A stretch of 64,000 nt of DNA from Winogradskya humida (lineage in GTDB: Bacteria; Actinomycetota; Actinomycetes; Mycobacteriales; Micromonosporaceae), in the NCBI RefSeq assembly GCF_016862215.1, contig NZ_BOMN01000032.1, positions 1-64,000 on the forward strand, in the 5' to 3' direction. Positions 1 through 8,412 of the stretch are shown piece after piece. The notes beneath the pieces were generated by a model. The model did no database searches. It saw only the letters and a list, made by a program, of their open reading frames with translations, and was not told the DNA's origin. How positions within the stretch are numbered: the stretch's first letter is position 1; each line of letters starts with the position of its first letter. Position numbers and translations under genes: made by a program.

Positions 1-133
1 CCGACGGCGCCTTGGCGTGGGCTGGCCGAGGGGCGCTGCTGGTGGCGGTGGTTGGTGGCTGGGTGATGCCTGCGCGGAGGGCGGCGGCCTCGGGTTCGAC
101 TGCCGTGACTATGAGGAGTCGGGTGGCGGTCAT
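1..133 (-). CDS. mqnB: Futalosine hydrolase, N-terminal fragment (runs off left edge)
   Basis: ATG at 133 opens a frame that stays open to the window edge. The first residues, MTATRLLIVTAVEPEAAALR, fit the N-terminal beta strand and nucleoside-phosphorylase-like start of futalosine hydrolase, which cleaves futalosine to dehypoxanthine futalosine in the alternative menaquinone pathway. A GAGG ribosome site lies about 8 nt upstream. The neighbours (an MFS gene and DUF3027) match the arrangement I recall around mqnB in streptomycetes. Only about 44 codons are visible, so the product name rests on the N-terminus and context. It could be another member of the MTA/SAH nucleosidase family. Confidence 0.6.
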   Translation of the reverse strand, partial: MTATRLLIVTAVEPEAAALRAGITQPPTTATSSAPRPAHAKAPS

Positions 134-272
134 GGGTGGCCTCGCTGGTGTTGGGCTGGGCGGCGGTGGTCTGTGCGGTTGGGGAAGGGGCGGTTGGGGA
201 ACGGGCGGTTGGGGGTGTGGTGCTTGGGCGGGGTGCACGGTGGGCGGGGTGTTGATGGAGCTTGCTCGGATG

Positions 273-2327
273 TCACCGGCTGCTCTCGTCGGGGTTGGTG
301 GCGTCGCCGGGCGTCGCGGATGACGGGCGGTAGAGATGGAAGCCCGGCGGGGCCGGTGCATTGTTCTTCGGCGCCGCATCGTTTTTCGGTGTCGTCTGGT
401 TCGAGGAGCGGGGTGGCTCATCGGTGACCGGGGTGCTGCCGTGGCCGGGGCGGGCCTGACCGTTTTCGCGGGCAGGGGGCGACGGCTCGCTGCCCCGGCC
501 GGCGGTTGACGCTTCGGGTCCACGGCCGGTTGGTGCCGTCGTCTCGCTGCCCGGGGACTTCGTCTTGGAGCGGGAGAACAGGCCGCGCTTGCGGGTCGGT
601 GGCGCCGGCGGAGGAGTCGCCTCGGCAACGGGGCGGTTGGCGGCGGGCTGCGCGGACGCCGGGCGGTTGGCGGCGGGCTGCTCGGATGTGGGGCGGTTGG
701 CAGCGGGCTGCCCGGGTGCGGGGCGGCTGGCGGCAGGCTGCCCGGACGCCGGGCGGTTGGCGGCGGGCTGCTCGGATGTGGGGCGGCTGGCGGCTGGTTC
801 GTCACCGCGGCTGGGAGGCGGGGTGGCCTGGGGGGACTGCGAGGGTGCGGATGGCCAGGGGGCGGGCGTCGGGGGGGTTGGCGGGGCGTGGGTTGCGGCG
901 CCTGCAGGGGCGGGGGAGGTGGGGATGGGGGAGTCTTCGGTGGGCTGGTCGGGGCGGCCGTGGAGGCGTTCCTTGCGGAGGGCTCTCGCGGTGAATGTTC
1001 CTCGGGCTGCGGCTGTCACGGCTAGGGCTGCTGCCACGATGATGCCCAGGTGGCCGTCCAGGGGGATGATGCCGATTGCCCCGCCGAGGACCCAGGCGAT
1101 CATCAGGACTGTTTCCGAGTGGGCGAAGGCGCTGGCTCGGAGGCGTTCCGGGACTCGTTCCTGGATGCTTGCGTCGACCGCGAGTTTTGAGATGCCGCTG
1201 AAGACGGCTGTCACCAGGGACAGCAGGGCCACCATCGGCAGGGTGAAGAAGACCGCGGCCAGGACCGCTACGCCGGCGGTGAGGGTCAGGCCGCTCGATT
1301 GCAGGGCGATCGGGCGGCGGATGCGCAGGCGGGTGCCGACGGCGGTGGCCAGGAATGTTCCTACTGCGAGGGAGCCGCCGACGAGGGCCACCGCGCCCTG
1401 GCTGCCGATGTCGGTGCCGAAGAGGTTGGTGCTCAGGCCGCCTGCCTTCACGGCGAAGGCGAAGTAGAGCAGCATGAACCCGTACAGGCAGCGGAAGCTG
1501 GCGCTGCCGATCAGGGTGTTGATGACCAGGCTGCCGGACAGAGGGCGGTCCGTCCCGCGGCGCAGGCGCAGCATCGTGCGGAACGGGCGGGGGACCGCTT
1601 CCGGGGGGTCGGAATCCGCTCGGGGTGGCAGGCGCAGGGCTACCACGACGCCGACCAGGAAGATGATCGACGAGACTCGTAGCGGCCACTGGGGACCGAA
1701 CTTGAACGCGAGCAGGCCGATCGGGGCGACCACCGCTCCCGCGAAAGTGCCGTAGACGCTTGCCCGGGCGCCCACCTGGGAGAGGCCTACGCCTTCCGGG
1801 AGGAGCCGGGGGACTGCCGCGGAGCGGGCTACGCCGTACGAACGGGAGAGCGCCAGCACCCCGAAAGCCGCGGGGTAGAGGCCCCAGCCGAGAAGGTTGT
1901 CGGAGATCACGTACGCCAGGAACGCGCGCCCCAGCATCGTCACCGCGAGGGCATAGCGGCGGCCGTGGCGGAAGTGGTCCAGCAGCGGGCCCGCCACGGG
2001 TGCGAGAAGGGCGAACGGGATCATCGTGATCAGCAGGTAGAGCGCGACCTTGCCGCGGGCTTCGCCCAGCGGGACGTTGAAGAAGATCGTGCCGGCGAGG
2101 CCGATGGTGATCAGGGTGTCGCCCGCACAGGAGAGGGCGTGCAGGTCGAAGAGCCGGATCATGCCGGTCTCGTTGGCCGCGCCCCGGGCCCGGGCGTCGC
2201 CGACCGTGCGGGTTGCCCAGGCGCTGCTGCGCAGGCCGCCTCGCACCAGTATCCGGAGCGCCTTGATACCGGTGCCGACGGTGCGTCCGATCGTGGGAAG
2301 CAGCGGCATCGCTCCATCCTTTCTCAT
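273..2327 (-). CDS. MFS transporter with long Pro/Ala repeat tail
   Basis: Membrane protein of the major facilitator superfamily, substrate unknown. Residues 1-410 hold about ten to twelve hydrophobic segments. The last 200 or so residues are a low-complexity Pro/Ala/Ser/Thr-rich cytoplasmic tail containing a ten-residue repeat of the type QPAANRPASG. I chose ATG at 2327 because GGAGG lies 8 nt upstream. GTG at 2336 sits inside that ribosome site, and ATG at 2309 is the only other candidate. It lies divergent from the DUF3027 gene and upstream of mqnB on the same strand, a gene neighbourhood I recall from other actinomycetes. The tail is far longer than a normal MFS C-terminus (typical family length 400-450 residues). 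Confidence 0.85.
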   Translation of the reverse strand: MRKDGAMPLLPTIGRTVGTGIKALRILVRGGLRSSAWATRTVGDARARGAANETGMIRLFDLHALSCAGDTLITIGLAGTIFFNVPLGEARGKVALYLLITMIPFALLAPVAGPLLDHFRHGRRYALAVTMLGRAFLAYVISDNLLGWGLYPAAFGVLALSRSYGVARSAAVPRLLPEGVGLSQVGARASVYGTFAGAVVAPIGLLAFKFGPQWPLRVSSIIFLVGVVVALRLPPRADSDPPEAVPRPFRTMLRLRRGTDRPLSGSLVINTLIGSASFRCLYGFMLLYFAFAVKAGGLSTNLFGTDIGSQGAVALVGGSLAVGTFLATAVGTRLRIRRPIALQSSGLTLTAGVAVLAAVFFTLPMVALLSLVTAVFSGISKLAVDASIQERVPERLRASAFAHSETVLMIAWVLGGAIGIIPLDGHLGIIVAAALAVTAAARGTFTARALRKERLHGRPDQPTEDSPIPTSPAPAGAATHAPPTPPTPAPWPSAPSQSPQATPPPSRGDEPAASRPTSEQPAANRPASGQPAASRPAPGQPAANRPTSEQPAANRPASAQPAANRPVAEATPPPAPPTRKRGLFSRSKTKSPGSETTAPTGRGPEASTAGRGSEPSPPARENGQARPGHGSTPVTDEPPRSSNQTTPKNDAAPKNNAPAPPGFHLYRPSSATPGDATNPDESSR
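631..798. repeat. 30-bp in-frame tandem repeat in the MFS tail
   Basis: Five full 30-bp units and a partial sixth, each starting GGGCGG(T/C)TGGC on the plus strand. Some units are almost identical (661-690 and 751-780) and others have drifted. They encode the decapeptide repeat in the C-terminal tail of the MFS protein, so copy-number changes keep the frame. Confidence 0.85.
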
Positions 2328-2446
2328 CCCTGCCACCTCCGGGAGGGCGGTGTCGGCGAACTTTCGGATGGGGCCGCAGTGACCTGGTGGTACGTATCTG
2401 GGGGAGTCGTTGCGTGGGAACTTCTCGGTTGGGGGACAATAGAGAA

Positions 2447-3271
2447 GTGACGACCAAGACCGCCGTAACTCGTGCCGCCCGCCTCGATCAGGTCTGCGCA
2501 GACGCGGTGGGGGTGGCCCGCGGTGCCATCACCGAGGTGGATCCCGCCGACGTCGGTGACCACATCGAAGCCATCGCTGAGGGCGATCGGGTCGTGACCC
2601 ATTTCTTCGACAGCCACCTCGCCGGTTACAAGGGCTGGCGATGGGCTGTCACGGTGACCCGGGTGCCGCGTTCCCGCCACGTCACCGTCTGCGAGACCGT
2701 GCTGCTGCCCGGCCCGGGTGCGCTGCTCGCCCCCGGCTGGGTGCCGTGGAACGAGCGCGTCCAGCCCGGCGACCTCGGCGTCGGCGACCTCATGCCGACT
2801 GACCCCGACGACGACCGGCTCGCCCAGGGTTACGTGCTCAGCGACGACCCCGCGGTCGAAGACGTCTCCTGGGAGCTCGGCCTCGGCCGCCCCCGGGTGA
2901 TGTCCCGCGAGGGCCGCATCGAGACCGCTCAGCGCTGGTACGACGGCGAGGCCGGCCCGGAAGCCCCGATCTCCACCGCCGCGCCCCGCAACGCCCGCTG
3001 CGGCACCTGCGGCTTCTACCTCCCGCTCGCCGGATCGATGCGCACGATGTTCGGCGTCTGCGGCAACCTCTACGCCCCCGACGACGCCAAGGCCGTCAGC
3101 GCCGACCACGGTTGCGGCGCCCACTCCGAGGCCCTGATGGGCTCGGCCGAGCAGCCGGTCGAGGAGCTCCCGACCGTCTACGACGACAGCGAGGTCGAAG
3201 CGGTCGCGGTCAGCCGCGCCCACGGCTCGGTCGAGGCCGGCGAGCCCGCCGAGGACTACGGCCACAGCTGA
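2447..3271 (+). CDS. DUF3027 family protein
   Basis: Conserved actinobacterial protein of unknown function, about 274 residues. The body carries the WRWAVTVTRVPR and PWNERVQPGDLGVGDLMPT stretches I associate with DUF3027. The C-terminal third contains a cysteine cluster, CGTCGFYLPL with GVCGN and HGCGAH, that could bind a metal. I chose GTG at 2447 because a -10-like GACAAT ends 6 nt before it, which suggests a leaderless mRNA, and the upstream in-frame GTG at 2387 has no ribosome site. It is divergent from the MFS gene. Function unknown. Confidence 0.85.
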   Translation: MTTKTAVTRAARLDQVCADAVGVARGAITEVDPADVGDHIEAIAEGDRVVTHFFDSHLAGYKGWRWAVTVTRVPRSRHVTVCETVLLPGPGALLAPGWVPWNERVQPGDLGVGDLMPTDPDDDRLAQGYVLSDDPAVEDVSWELGLGRPRVMSREGRIETAQRWYDGEAGPEAPISTAAPRNARCGTCGFYLPLAGSMRTMFGVCGNLYAPDDAKAVSADHGCGAHSEALMGSAEQPVEELPTVYDDSEVEAVAVSRAHGSVEAGEPAEDYGHS

Positions 3272-3289
3272 CCGCCACAACCCAGGGCC

Positions 3290-3655
3290 GCGACGCCCGG
3301 CATCCCCGGGCGTCCAGCTGAGGGCGACGCGACGCCAACCCCGGGTGCTCGGCTGGGTGTGACGGTCACGCACACCCGGGGCGTGTCCGGTTGTGAGCGC
3401 GGGCATCAGAAAACCCGTGGCTTCCGGTTGAGGGTTACGGCACGCGGGTTGAGCGTGGACGCTGAGCAAGCCCTGGGGCGTTCGGTTGAGCGCAATGTTA
3501 CGCAAACCGGGTCGCCCGGCTGATCGCGTCGCCAGGCGAACCCGTGGCTTCCGGCTCAGGGGTGACGGCGCGCGGGCTGAGCATGGGCGCCAGACGAAAC
3601 CGAGGTGCGACGTCACGCAGACCCGGGGCGCCTGGCTGAGTGCGGCGCCAGGCCG
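3290..3655. repeat. Degenerate ~35-bp tandem repeat between DUF3027 and DUF2530
   Basis: This gap of roughly 400 bp has no convincing gene. It is filled by about ten to eleven imperfect units of 26-38 bp built on AACCCGGGGCGTCCGGCTGA followed by GxGTxACGxCACGCA. The stretches from about 3411 and 3538 are closely alike (AACCCGTGGCTTCCGG in both). All units read in the same direction. They lie downstream of both convergent genes. Confidence 0.65.
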
Positions 3656-3668
3656 GCTCGGGGCGGGC

Positions 3669-4112
3669 TCAGGCTGGGTCGTTGATGGTGAATTCGGGGT
3701 GGGACAGGGCTCGGCGGCGACGGCGGTTGGCGTCGTGGCGGAGCATGGTGAGTAGGCCTGGGATGCCGCAGATGACGCCGGCCAGGCAGGTCCAGAGCCA
3801 GGAGTCGCGGGCGCCGGCGATGAGCAGGATGGCGCCGGCCAGGATGAAGATGGCGATGCCGGCGAGGGCGAACGGGACCATCGGGGGATCGAGGGGTTCC
3901 GGGCGGGGTTTTGTGCCCGTGACCGCGTCGAGGCCGTGCAGCCGCGTTCCCTCCGAAGCCGAAGCCGAAGCCGAAGCCGGGGACGAAGCCGAAGCCGGGG
4001 ACGAAGCCGAAACCGAGCCGGGACCGGAACTCAGAGCGGCGGGCTGGGCCGCGGCAGGCTCGCCCGGGGCAGGGGAGGCCGAGGGTGAGGGTGCGGGGGA
4101 CAGGTCAGCCAC
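3669..4112 (-). CDS. DUF2530 family small membrane protein
   Basis: 147 residues. The first 60 are a Ser/Ala/Pro-rich linker encoded partly by a GAAGCC repeat (about 3955-4015). The remainder holds the DUF2530 signature RPEPLDPPMVPFALAG, two transmembrane segments, and LRHDANRRRRRA at the membrane exit. Unknown function. The gene is divergent from the NCS2 purine permease, a pairing I recall in other actinomycetes. The start ATG at 4112 is the first in frame; a shorter form starting nearer the conserved core cannot be excluded. Confidence 0.8.
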   Translation of the reverse strand: MADLSPAPSPSASPAPGEPAAAQPAALSSGPGSVSASSPASASSPASASASASEGTRLHGLDAVTGTKPRPEPLDPPMVPFALAGIAIFILAGAILLIAGARDSWLWTCLAGVICGIPGLLTMLRHDANRRRRRALSHPEFTINDPA

Positions 4113-4245
4113 GGGTTGAGCGTACGTCCCGGGAGATCGTGCGTGGGGACGCGTGACGGTTGTAACACCGCTGATCTTTCAACGGGACCGGCAACCTGCT
4201 TCGATGCGCGTGGTAACAGTAGTTTGATCCTGCGTGGAGGCGTAC

Positions 4246-5721
4246 ATGTCCACTGCTTCCGCCGATGCGAGTGTCGACTCGTCTGGGCGTACACCTAAGA
4301 ATGGTTTTGATCGGTTCTTTGAGATAACCGTGCGGGGCTCGACGGTCGGGCGTGAGGTTCGGGGTGGGTTTGCCACGTTCTTCACGATGGCCTACATCGT
4401 GGTGCTCAACCCGTTGATTCTCGCGGCCGGTGTGGATGCGACCGGGGCGAAACTGCCGATCACGGCGTTGGCTGCGGGTACGGCGCTGGTGGCCGGTGTG
4501 ATGACGATCCTGATGGGCGTCGTGGCGCGGTTCCCGCTGGCGCTTGCGGCCGGGCTGGGAGTGAACGCGCTGGTCGCGTACGAGATCGCTCCGGAAATGA
4601 CCTGGGCCGACGCCATGGGTCTGGTGTTCATCGAAGGCGTGCTGATCGCGATCCTGGTTCTGACCGGGTTGCGGACTGCGGTTTTCAAGGCCGTGCCGAC
4701 GCAGCTGAAGACGGCGATCGGGGTCGGCATCGGCCTCTTCCTGATGATCATCGGTCTGGTCGACGCGGGTTTTGTGCGGCGCATCCCGGATGCGTCGGGG
4801 ACCACCGTGCCGGTCGAGCTGGGGATCGGTGGGAAGCTCACGAGCTGGCCGCTGCTGGTCTTCTGCGTCGGGCTGCTGATCACGCTGGTGCTCTTCGTCC
4901 GCAAGGTGAAGGGCGCGATCCTGATCGGGATCCTGGCCAGCACCGTGCTGGCGATCATCGTGGAGGCGATCGGGCACATCGGGCCGTCGTTCGTCGACGG
5001 TAAGCCGAACCCGGAGGGGTGGTCGCTGAACGTGCCGACCCTGCCGGACAAGATCGTGGATCTGCCGGACCTGTCGCTGCTCGGCAAGTTCAACGTGCTG
5101 GACTCGTGGTCGCGGGCCGGCGTGCTGGTCGTGCTGATGTTCGTCTTCACGCTGCTGATCACCGACTTCTTCGACACGATGGGCACGATGGTGGCCGTCG
5201 GGCAGGAGGGTGGCCTGGTCGGCGATGACGGGATGCCACCGCGGACCCGGGAGATCCTGCTGGTCGACTCGGTTGCCGCCGCGGCCGGTGGTGCCGCCAG
5301 TGTGTCCAGCAACACGTCGTTCATCGAGAGCGCGTCCGGTGTGGCCGAGGGTGCTCGTACGGGCGTAGCCAACCTGGTCACCGGTGGGCTCTTCCTCGTG
5401 GCGATGTTCCTCGCGCCGCTGGTCACGGTGGTGCCGTTCGAGGCGGCGTCGACCGCGCTGGTCGTGGTCGGATTCCTGATGATGCTGTCGGTGCGGCAGA
5501 TCGACTGGACCGACTACGAGATCGCGATCCCGGCGTTCCTCGCGATCACGCTGATGCCGTTCACGTACTCGATCTCCAACGGCATCGGTGCCGCGATCAT
5601 CGCGTACGTCGTCATCAAGCTCGCCGTCGGCAAGGCTCGCCAGGTGCACCCGCTGCTCTACGGCGTGGCCGCGCTCTTCGTTCTGTACTTCCTGCGTGGG
5701 CCGCTGGAGACCCTGCTCTGA
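4246..5721 (+). CDS. NCS2 family (AzgA-type) adenine/guanine/hypoxanthine permease
   Basis: Proton-coupled purine base uptake in the cytoplasmic membrane. The protein has 491 residues and about 12-14 hydrophobic segments. Family motifs visible are GFATFFTMAYIVVLNP near residue 45, AAGLGVNALVAY near 105, and TDFFDTMGTMVAVG near 310, followed by SSNTSFIESASGVAEGARTG. These place it in the COG2252 branch rather than the uracil/xanthine branch. I chose ATG at 4246 because GGAGG lies 7 nt upstream; GTG at 4234 overlaps that site. A strong hairpin follows the stop. The next gene is a MarR regulator with its own operator. Confidence 0.92.
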   Translation: MSTASADASVDSSGRTPKNGFDRFFEITVRGSTVGREVRGGFATFFTMAYIVVLNPLILAAGVDATGAKLPITALAAGTALVAGVMTILMGVVARFPLALAAGLGVNALVAYEIAPEMTWADAMGLVFIEGVLIAILVLTGLRTAVFKAVPTQLKTAIGVGIGLFLMIIGLVDAGFVRRIPDASGTTVPVELGIGGKLTSWPLLVFCVGLLITLVLFVRKVKGAILIGILASTVLAIIVEAIGHIGPSFVDGKPNPEGWSLNVPTLPDKIVDLPDLSLLGKFNVLDSWSRAGVLVVLMFVFTLLITDFFDTMGTMVAVGQEGGLVGDDGMPPRTREILLVDSVAAAAGGAASVSSNTSFIESASGVAEGARTGVANLVTGGLFLVAMFLAPLVTVVPFEAASTALVVVGFLMMLSVRQIDWTDYEIAIPAFLAITLMPFTYSISNGIGAAIIAYVVIKLAVGKARQVHPLLYGVAALFVLYFLRGPLETLL

Positions 5722-5727
5722 CAGGAA

Positions 5728-5767
5728 CCGTGGTCACCGGGTGCGTTACCGTGCCCGGTGACCACGG
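5728..5767 (+). terminator. Rho-independent-like hairpin after the purine permease
   Basis: Perfect 14-bp stem (CCGTGGTCACCGGG at 5728-5741, complement at 5754-5767) with a 12-nt loop, 6 bp after the permease stop. There is no long T-run, which is common in high-GC actinomycetes. Confidence 0.75.
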
Positions 5768-5788
5768 TCATACGCGTGGACCATGTCG

Positions 5789-5814
5789 TTAGCCAAGCTC
5801 ATTAGCTAGGCTAA
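5789..5814. promoter_or_regulatory. Probable MarR operator overlapping the marR promoter
   Basis: Inverted repeat TTAGCC-N14-GGCTAA with an inner TAGCTA palindrome (5803-5808). It lies immediately before the MarR gene and overlaps its likely -10 (TAGGCT or CTAAAT). It is far more AT-rich than its surroundings, as expected for a MarR site and for autorepression. Inferred from position and symmetry only. Confidence 0.55.
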
Positions 5815-5823
5815 ATAACTGTG

Positions 5824-6267
5824 ATGGAGCGGTCGGTGGCAGAGCGGGCGACAGCCGAGCAATTGGCCATTTCGCTGCGCGAAGCGATCACCCGGCTCAA
5901 CCGGCGGGTGCGCCAGGAGCGCCCCGTGGGCGATCTGACGTTCAGCCAGCTCTCGGCGCTGACCAGCCTTCAGCTGGCCGGGGCGCTGACCCCTCGGGAG
6001 CTGGCGGACGTGGAGCGGGTTCAGCCGCCGACGATGACGAAGATCGTCGGCAAGCTCGAGGAGCGCGGGCTCGTCGCGCGGACACCCCACCCGACCGATC
6101 GGCGTCAGGTCATCCTGGCGGCGACCGAGCGGGGCCGGGCTGTGTACGTGCAGTTCGAGAAGGCGCGCAACGAGTGGCTCGCCCAGCAGTTGGAGGAGCT
6201 CAGCACGGAGGAACGCGACGCCCTGGAACGGGCCGCCGAGATCCTCCAGCAGGTGGCCAAGGCCTGA
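5824..6267 (+). CDS. MarR family transcriptional regulator
   Basis: Winged-helix regulator, 147 residues. The HTH spans the LTPRELADVERVQPPTMTKIVGKLEERGLV region (about residues 60-90), and the wing carries the usual DRRQVILAATERG. There is no Shine-Dalgarno. GTG 5821 and ATG 5824 are adjacent, and a -10-like box sits 6-8 nt upstream, so the mRNA is probably leaderless. An MFS exporter gene begins 66 bp downstream on the same strand, so the usual MarR-efflux pair is likely, with the exporter as the regulated target. Confidence 0.9.
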   Translation: MERSVAERATAEQLAISLREAITRLNRRVRQERPVGDLTFSQLSALTSLQLAGALTPRELADVERVQPPTMTKIVGKLEERGLVARTPHPTDRRQVILAATERGRAVYVQFEKARNEWLAQQLEELSTEERDALERAAEILQQVAKA

Positions 6268-6332
6268 AAGCCTCCCGTCGTTCCGTCACGCGACGTAAGT
6301 ACGCGTACGACCGATGGAGGAGGCGCACCCGA

Positions 6333-7739
6333 GTGCGGGAAGTTTTCAGTTCCTTGCGGGTCCGTAACTACCGGCTGTTCTCGATCGGCCAGCTCGTGAA
6401 GCTGGTCGGCGTGTGGATGATGTTCACCGCCCAGGACTGGCTCGTTCTCGACCTCTCCGGCAACTCTCCGGGTGCGCTCGGCGTCGTCACCGCGCTGCAG
6501 TTCCTGCCGGTGCTGCTGCTCACGCTGTTCAGCGGCAAGCTCGCCGACCGGTACGACAAGCGGGTGCTGCTGGTCATCGCCAACTCGGTCTTCGCCGTCA
6601 CCGCGATCGTCTTCGCGATCCTGGTCGCCAGCGGCGTCGTGGAGCTCTGGCACGTCTTCCTCTTCGCCAGCCTGTTCGGCATCGCCAACGCCGTCGAGAC
6701 CCCGGTGCGCCAGGCGTTCGTCTCGGAGCTGGTCGAGATGCCGCTGCTGCCCAACGCGCTGGCGTTGTCGGCCGCGACCTTCAACACCGCCCGCATCGGT
6801 GGCCCGGCTCTGGCCGGTCTGGCCCTCGCGATCTTCGGGACCGGGCCGGTCTTCCTGATCAGTACGGTGCTCGCGATCGCGCCGATCTTCACGTACACGT
6901 CGATGAACGTCGCGGCGCTCTACCGCTCCGGCAAGGCGGTCAAGAAGGGCGACACAAAGATCATTGACGGCCTGCGGTACGTGTGGCGGCGTCACGACCT
7001 GCTGCTGCCCATCGTGCTCATGGCGGCAGTCGGCATGATCGGCTTCAACTTCCCGGTCACCCTCGCCTCGCTGGCGAAGATCAACTTCAACGCCGGTCCG
7101 TCGACGTTCGGGCTGCTGACCACGGCGCTCGCGGTGGGTGCGCTCGGTGGGGCGCTTGCGGGCAGCCGGCGCAGGGCCAGGCCCGGGGCGTACGTCGTCC
7201 TGGGCGCGGCGCTCGCCTTCAGCGTCTTCGAGGTGGCGGTCGGCTTCGCGCCGAACTTCATCGTGGCGATGATCCTCCTCGTGCCCACGGGCTTCTTCTC
7301 GATATACCTGGCGCAGGCCGCCAACCACCGGGTCCAGATGGGCGTGCACGGCGAGTTCCGGGGCCGGGTGATGGCGCTCTACGTGCTGGTCTTCCTGGGT
7401 ACGACGCCGATCGGCGCGTCGCTGGCCGGCTGGTGGGGCGAGCGGTACGGGGTGCCGTCGAGCATCTGGGTCGCGGGGCTGTTCTGCCTGGTCGCCGGGG
7501 TGGCGGCGCTGGTGTGGCAGCTGCGGGTCAGCGGCGACAAGCTGAGCGTGCACGGCGGGGCTCGGCCGGGCCTGACCCTCATCCGCACCGCGCCGGTGTC
7601 GCCTGACGCCTCGGTGTCGCCTGACGCCGTGGTCTCGCCGGGCGCTTCGGTCTCGTTGGGCGCTTCGGTCTCGCCGGGCGATGAGTCTGCTGGTCAGCCG
7701 CTCGTGGCTACCTCGGGGTCGTCAAAGGCCGCGGCCTGA
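6333..7739 (+). CDS. MFS transporter (EntS/MelB-like exporter)
   Basis: 468-residue exporter of the MFS_3 type: opens with FSSLRVRNYRLFSIGQLVKLVG, then LADRYDKR in the first cytoplasmic loop and RMAxR-like RGRVMALYVLVFLGTTP near the end. GTG at 6333 was chosen because GGAGGAGG lies 9 nt upstream; the long in-frame extension back to 6174 lies inside marR. The last 35 residues are five copies of a six-residue VSPDAS-type repeat. It probably extrudes a drug or metabolite sensed by the preceding MarR protein. The 3' end overlaps the convergent GntR gene by 18 bp. Confidence 0.88.
   Translation: MREVFSSLRVRNYRLFSIGQLVKLVGVWMMFTAQDWLVLDLSGNSPGALGVVTALQFLPVLLLTLFSGKLADRYDKRVLLVIANSVFAVTAIVFAILVASGVVELWHVFLFASLFGIANAVETPVRQAFVSELVEMPLLPNALALSAATFNTARIGGPALAGLALAIFGTGPVFLISTVLAIAPIFTYTSMNVAALYRSGKAVKKGDTKIIDGLRYVWRRHDLLLPIVLMAAVGMIGFNFPVTLASLAKINFNAGPSTFGLLTTALAVGALGGALAGSRRRARPGAYVVLGAALAFSVFEVAVGFAPNFIVAMILLVPTGFFSIYLAQAANHRVQMGVHGEFRGRVMALYVLVFLGTTPIGASLAGWWGERYGVPSSIWVAGLFCLVAGVAALVWQLRVSGDKLSVHGGARPGLTLIRTAPVSPDASVSPDAVVSPGASVSLGASVSPGDESAGQPLVATSGSSKAAA
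7602..7684. repeat. 18-bp in-frame repeat at the MFS C-terminus
   Basis: About five imperfect 18-bp units, GTGTCGCCTGACGCCTCG and variants, encoding VSPDAS / VSPGAS / VSLGAS. Located at the cytoplasmic tail of the transporter. Confidence 0.75.
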
Positions 7740-8390
7740 GATGTGGGCTGCGGCCTCGGCGGTTGCCGAGGCCGGATCCGCCGCCCGGATCGCGTCGACC
7801 AGGCCGCTGTGGTCCATGTACTCCTCGGGGCGCAGGGCGGCGCCGAAGTGCCCGCTCAGCGATTCCCGGATGACCTGGCCGAGGTCGGCGTAGAGCTCGA
7901 TCAGGACCTCGTTGTGCGAGGCGGCGACCACCGCCCGGTGAAACGCGGCGTCGGCGTCGACGAACCCGTCGCGGTCGGCGTCGGACCAGGCCCGCTCGCG
8001 CTGCGCATACAGGTCGTCAAGGCGTTCCAGGTCGTCATCGGTACGCCGCCGGGCCGCGAACCCCGCCGCAGCCGCCTCGAGCGTGCTGCGCAACTCGCGA
8101 ACGTGGTCGGGGTCGGCGTCCGCGAAACGGCGCTGCATGACCCCGGCCAGCTCACTGGTCGCTACGACATAGGTGCCGGAGCCCTGACGGATGTCGAGCA
8201 GCCCGTTGTGGGCCAGCGCCCGCACCGCCTCGCGCACCGTGTTGCGGGCCACGCCCAGCTCGGCGACCAGCTCCGGCTCGGTCGGGATGCGCGAGCCCAC
8301 CGGCCACGCACCCGACGTGATCTGCTGGCGGAGGCGGGCGATCACCCGTCCGGAGAGAGTTTCCGCCCGGGGGACGGGGCCCATATTCAT
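7722..8390 (-). CDS. GntR family regulator, FadR subfamily (FCD domain)
   Basis: 222 residues. The winged HTH (about residues 10-75) contains GSRIPTEPELVAELGVARNTVREAVRAL and the RQGSGTYV wing. The C-terminal FCD ligand domain carries VDADAAFHRAVVAASHNEVL, with the Asp/His metal-site pattern of the subfamily. It is divergent from a CynX-like MFS gene with only 22 bp between start codons. Both genes appear leaderless and share one small promoter region, so this protein probably controls both. The ligand is unknown; acids or sugar acids are typical for FCD regulators. Confidence 0.9.
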   Translation of the reverse strand: MNMGPVPRAETLSGRVIARLRQQITSGAWPVGSRIPTEPELVAELGVARNTVREAVRALAHNGLLDIRQGSGTYVVATSELAGVMQRRFADADPDHVRELRSTLEAAAAGFAARRRTDDDLERLDDLYAQRERAWSDADRDGFVDADAAFHRAVVAASHNEVLIELYADLGQVIRESLSGHFGAALRPEEYMDHSGLVDAIRAADPASATAEAAAHISGRGL

Positions 8391-8412
8391 CCCATGATTC
8401 TATGATGGGCTC
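8391..8412. promoter_or_regulatory. Face-to-face overlapping leaderless promoters of the GntR/MFS pair
   Basis: The 22-bp gap holds two -10 hexamers that share two bases: TATGAT (8401-8406, plus) and TAGAAT (8402-8397, minus). Each is followed by exactly 6 nt and then ATG (8413 plus, 8390 minus). The outer bases form CCCAT-N9-ATGGG (8391-8409), and ATGAT is directly repeated inside. The -35 regions must lie within the opposing gene's coding sequence. Binding of the GntR protein here would block both promoters. Confidence 0.65.

Noticed and set aside
2324..3616. 430-codon minus-strand ORF opposite DUF3027
   Set aside because: Antisense to a conserved family and running into the repeat gap.
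4113..4245. Purine riboswitch before the NCS2 permease
   Set aside because: No purine-aptamer core (paired loop-loop sequences and three-way junction) could be found in this 130-bp gap.
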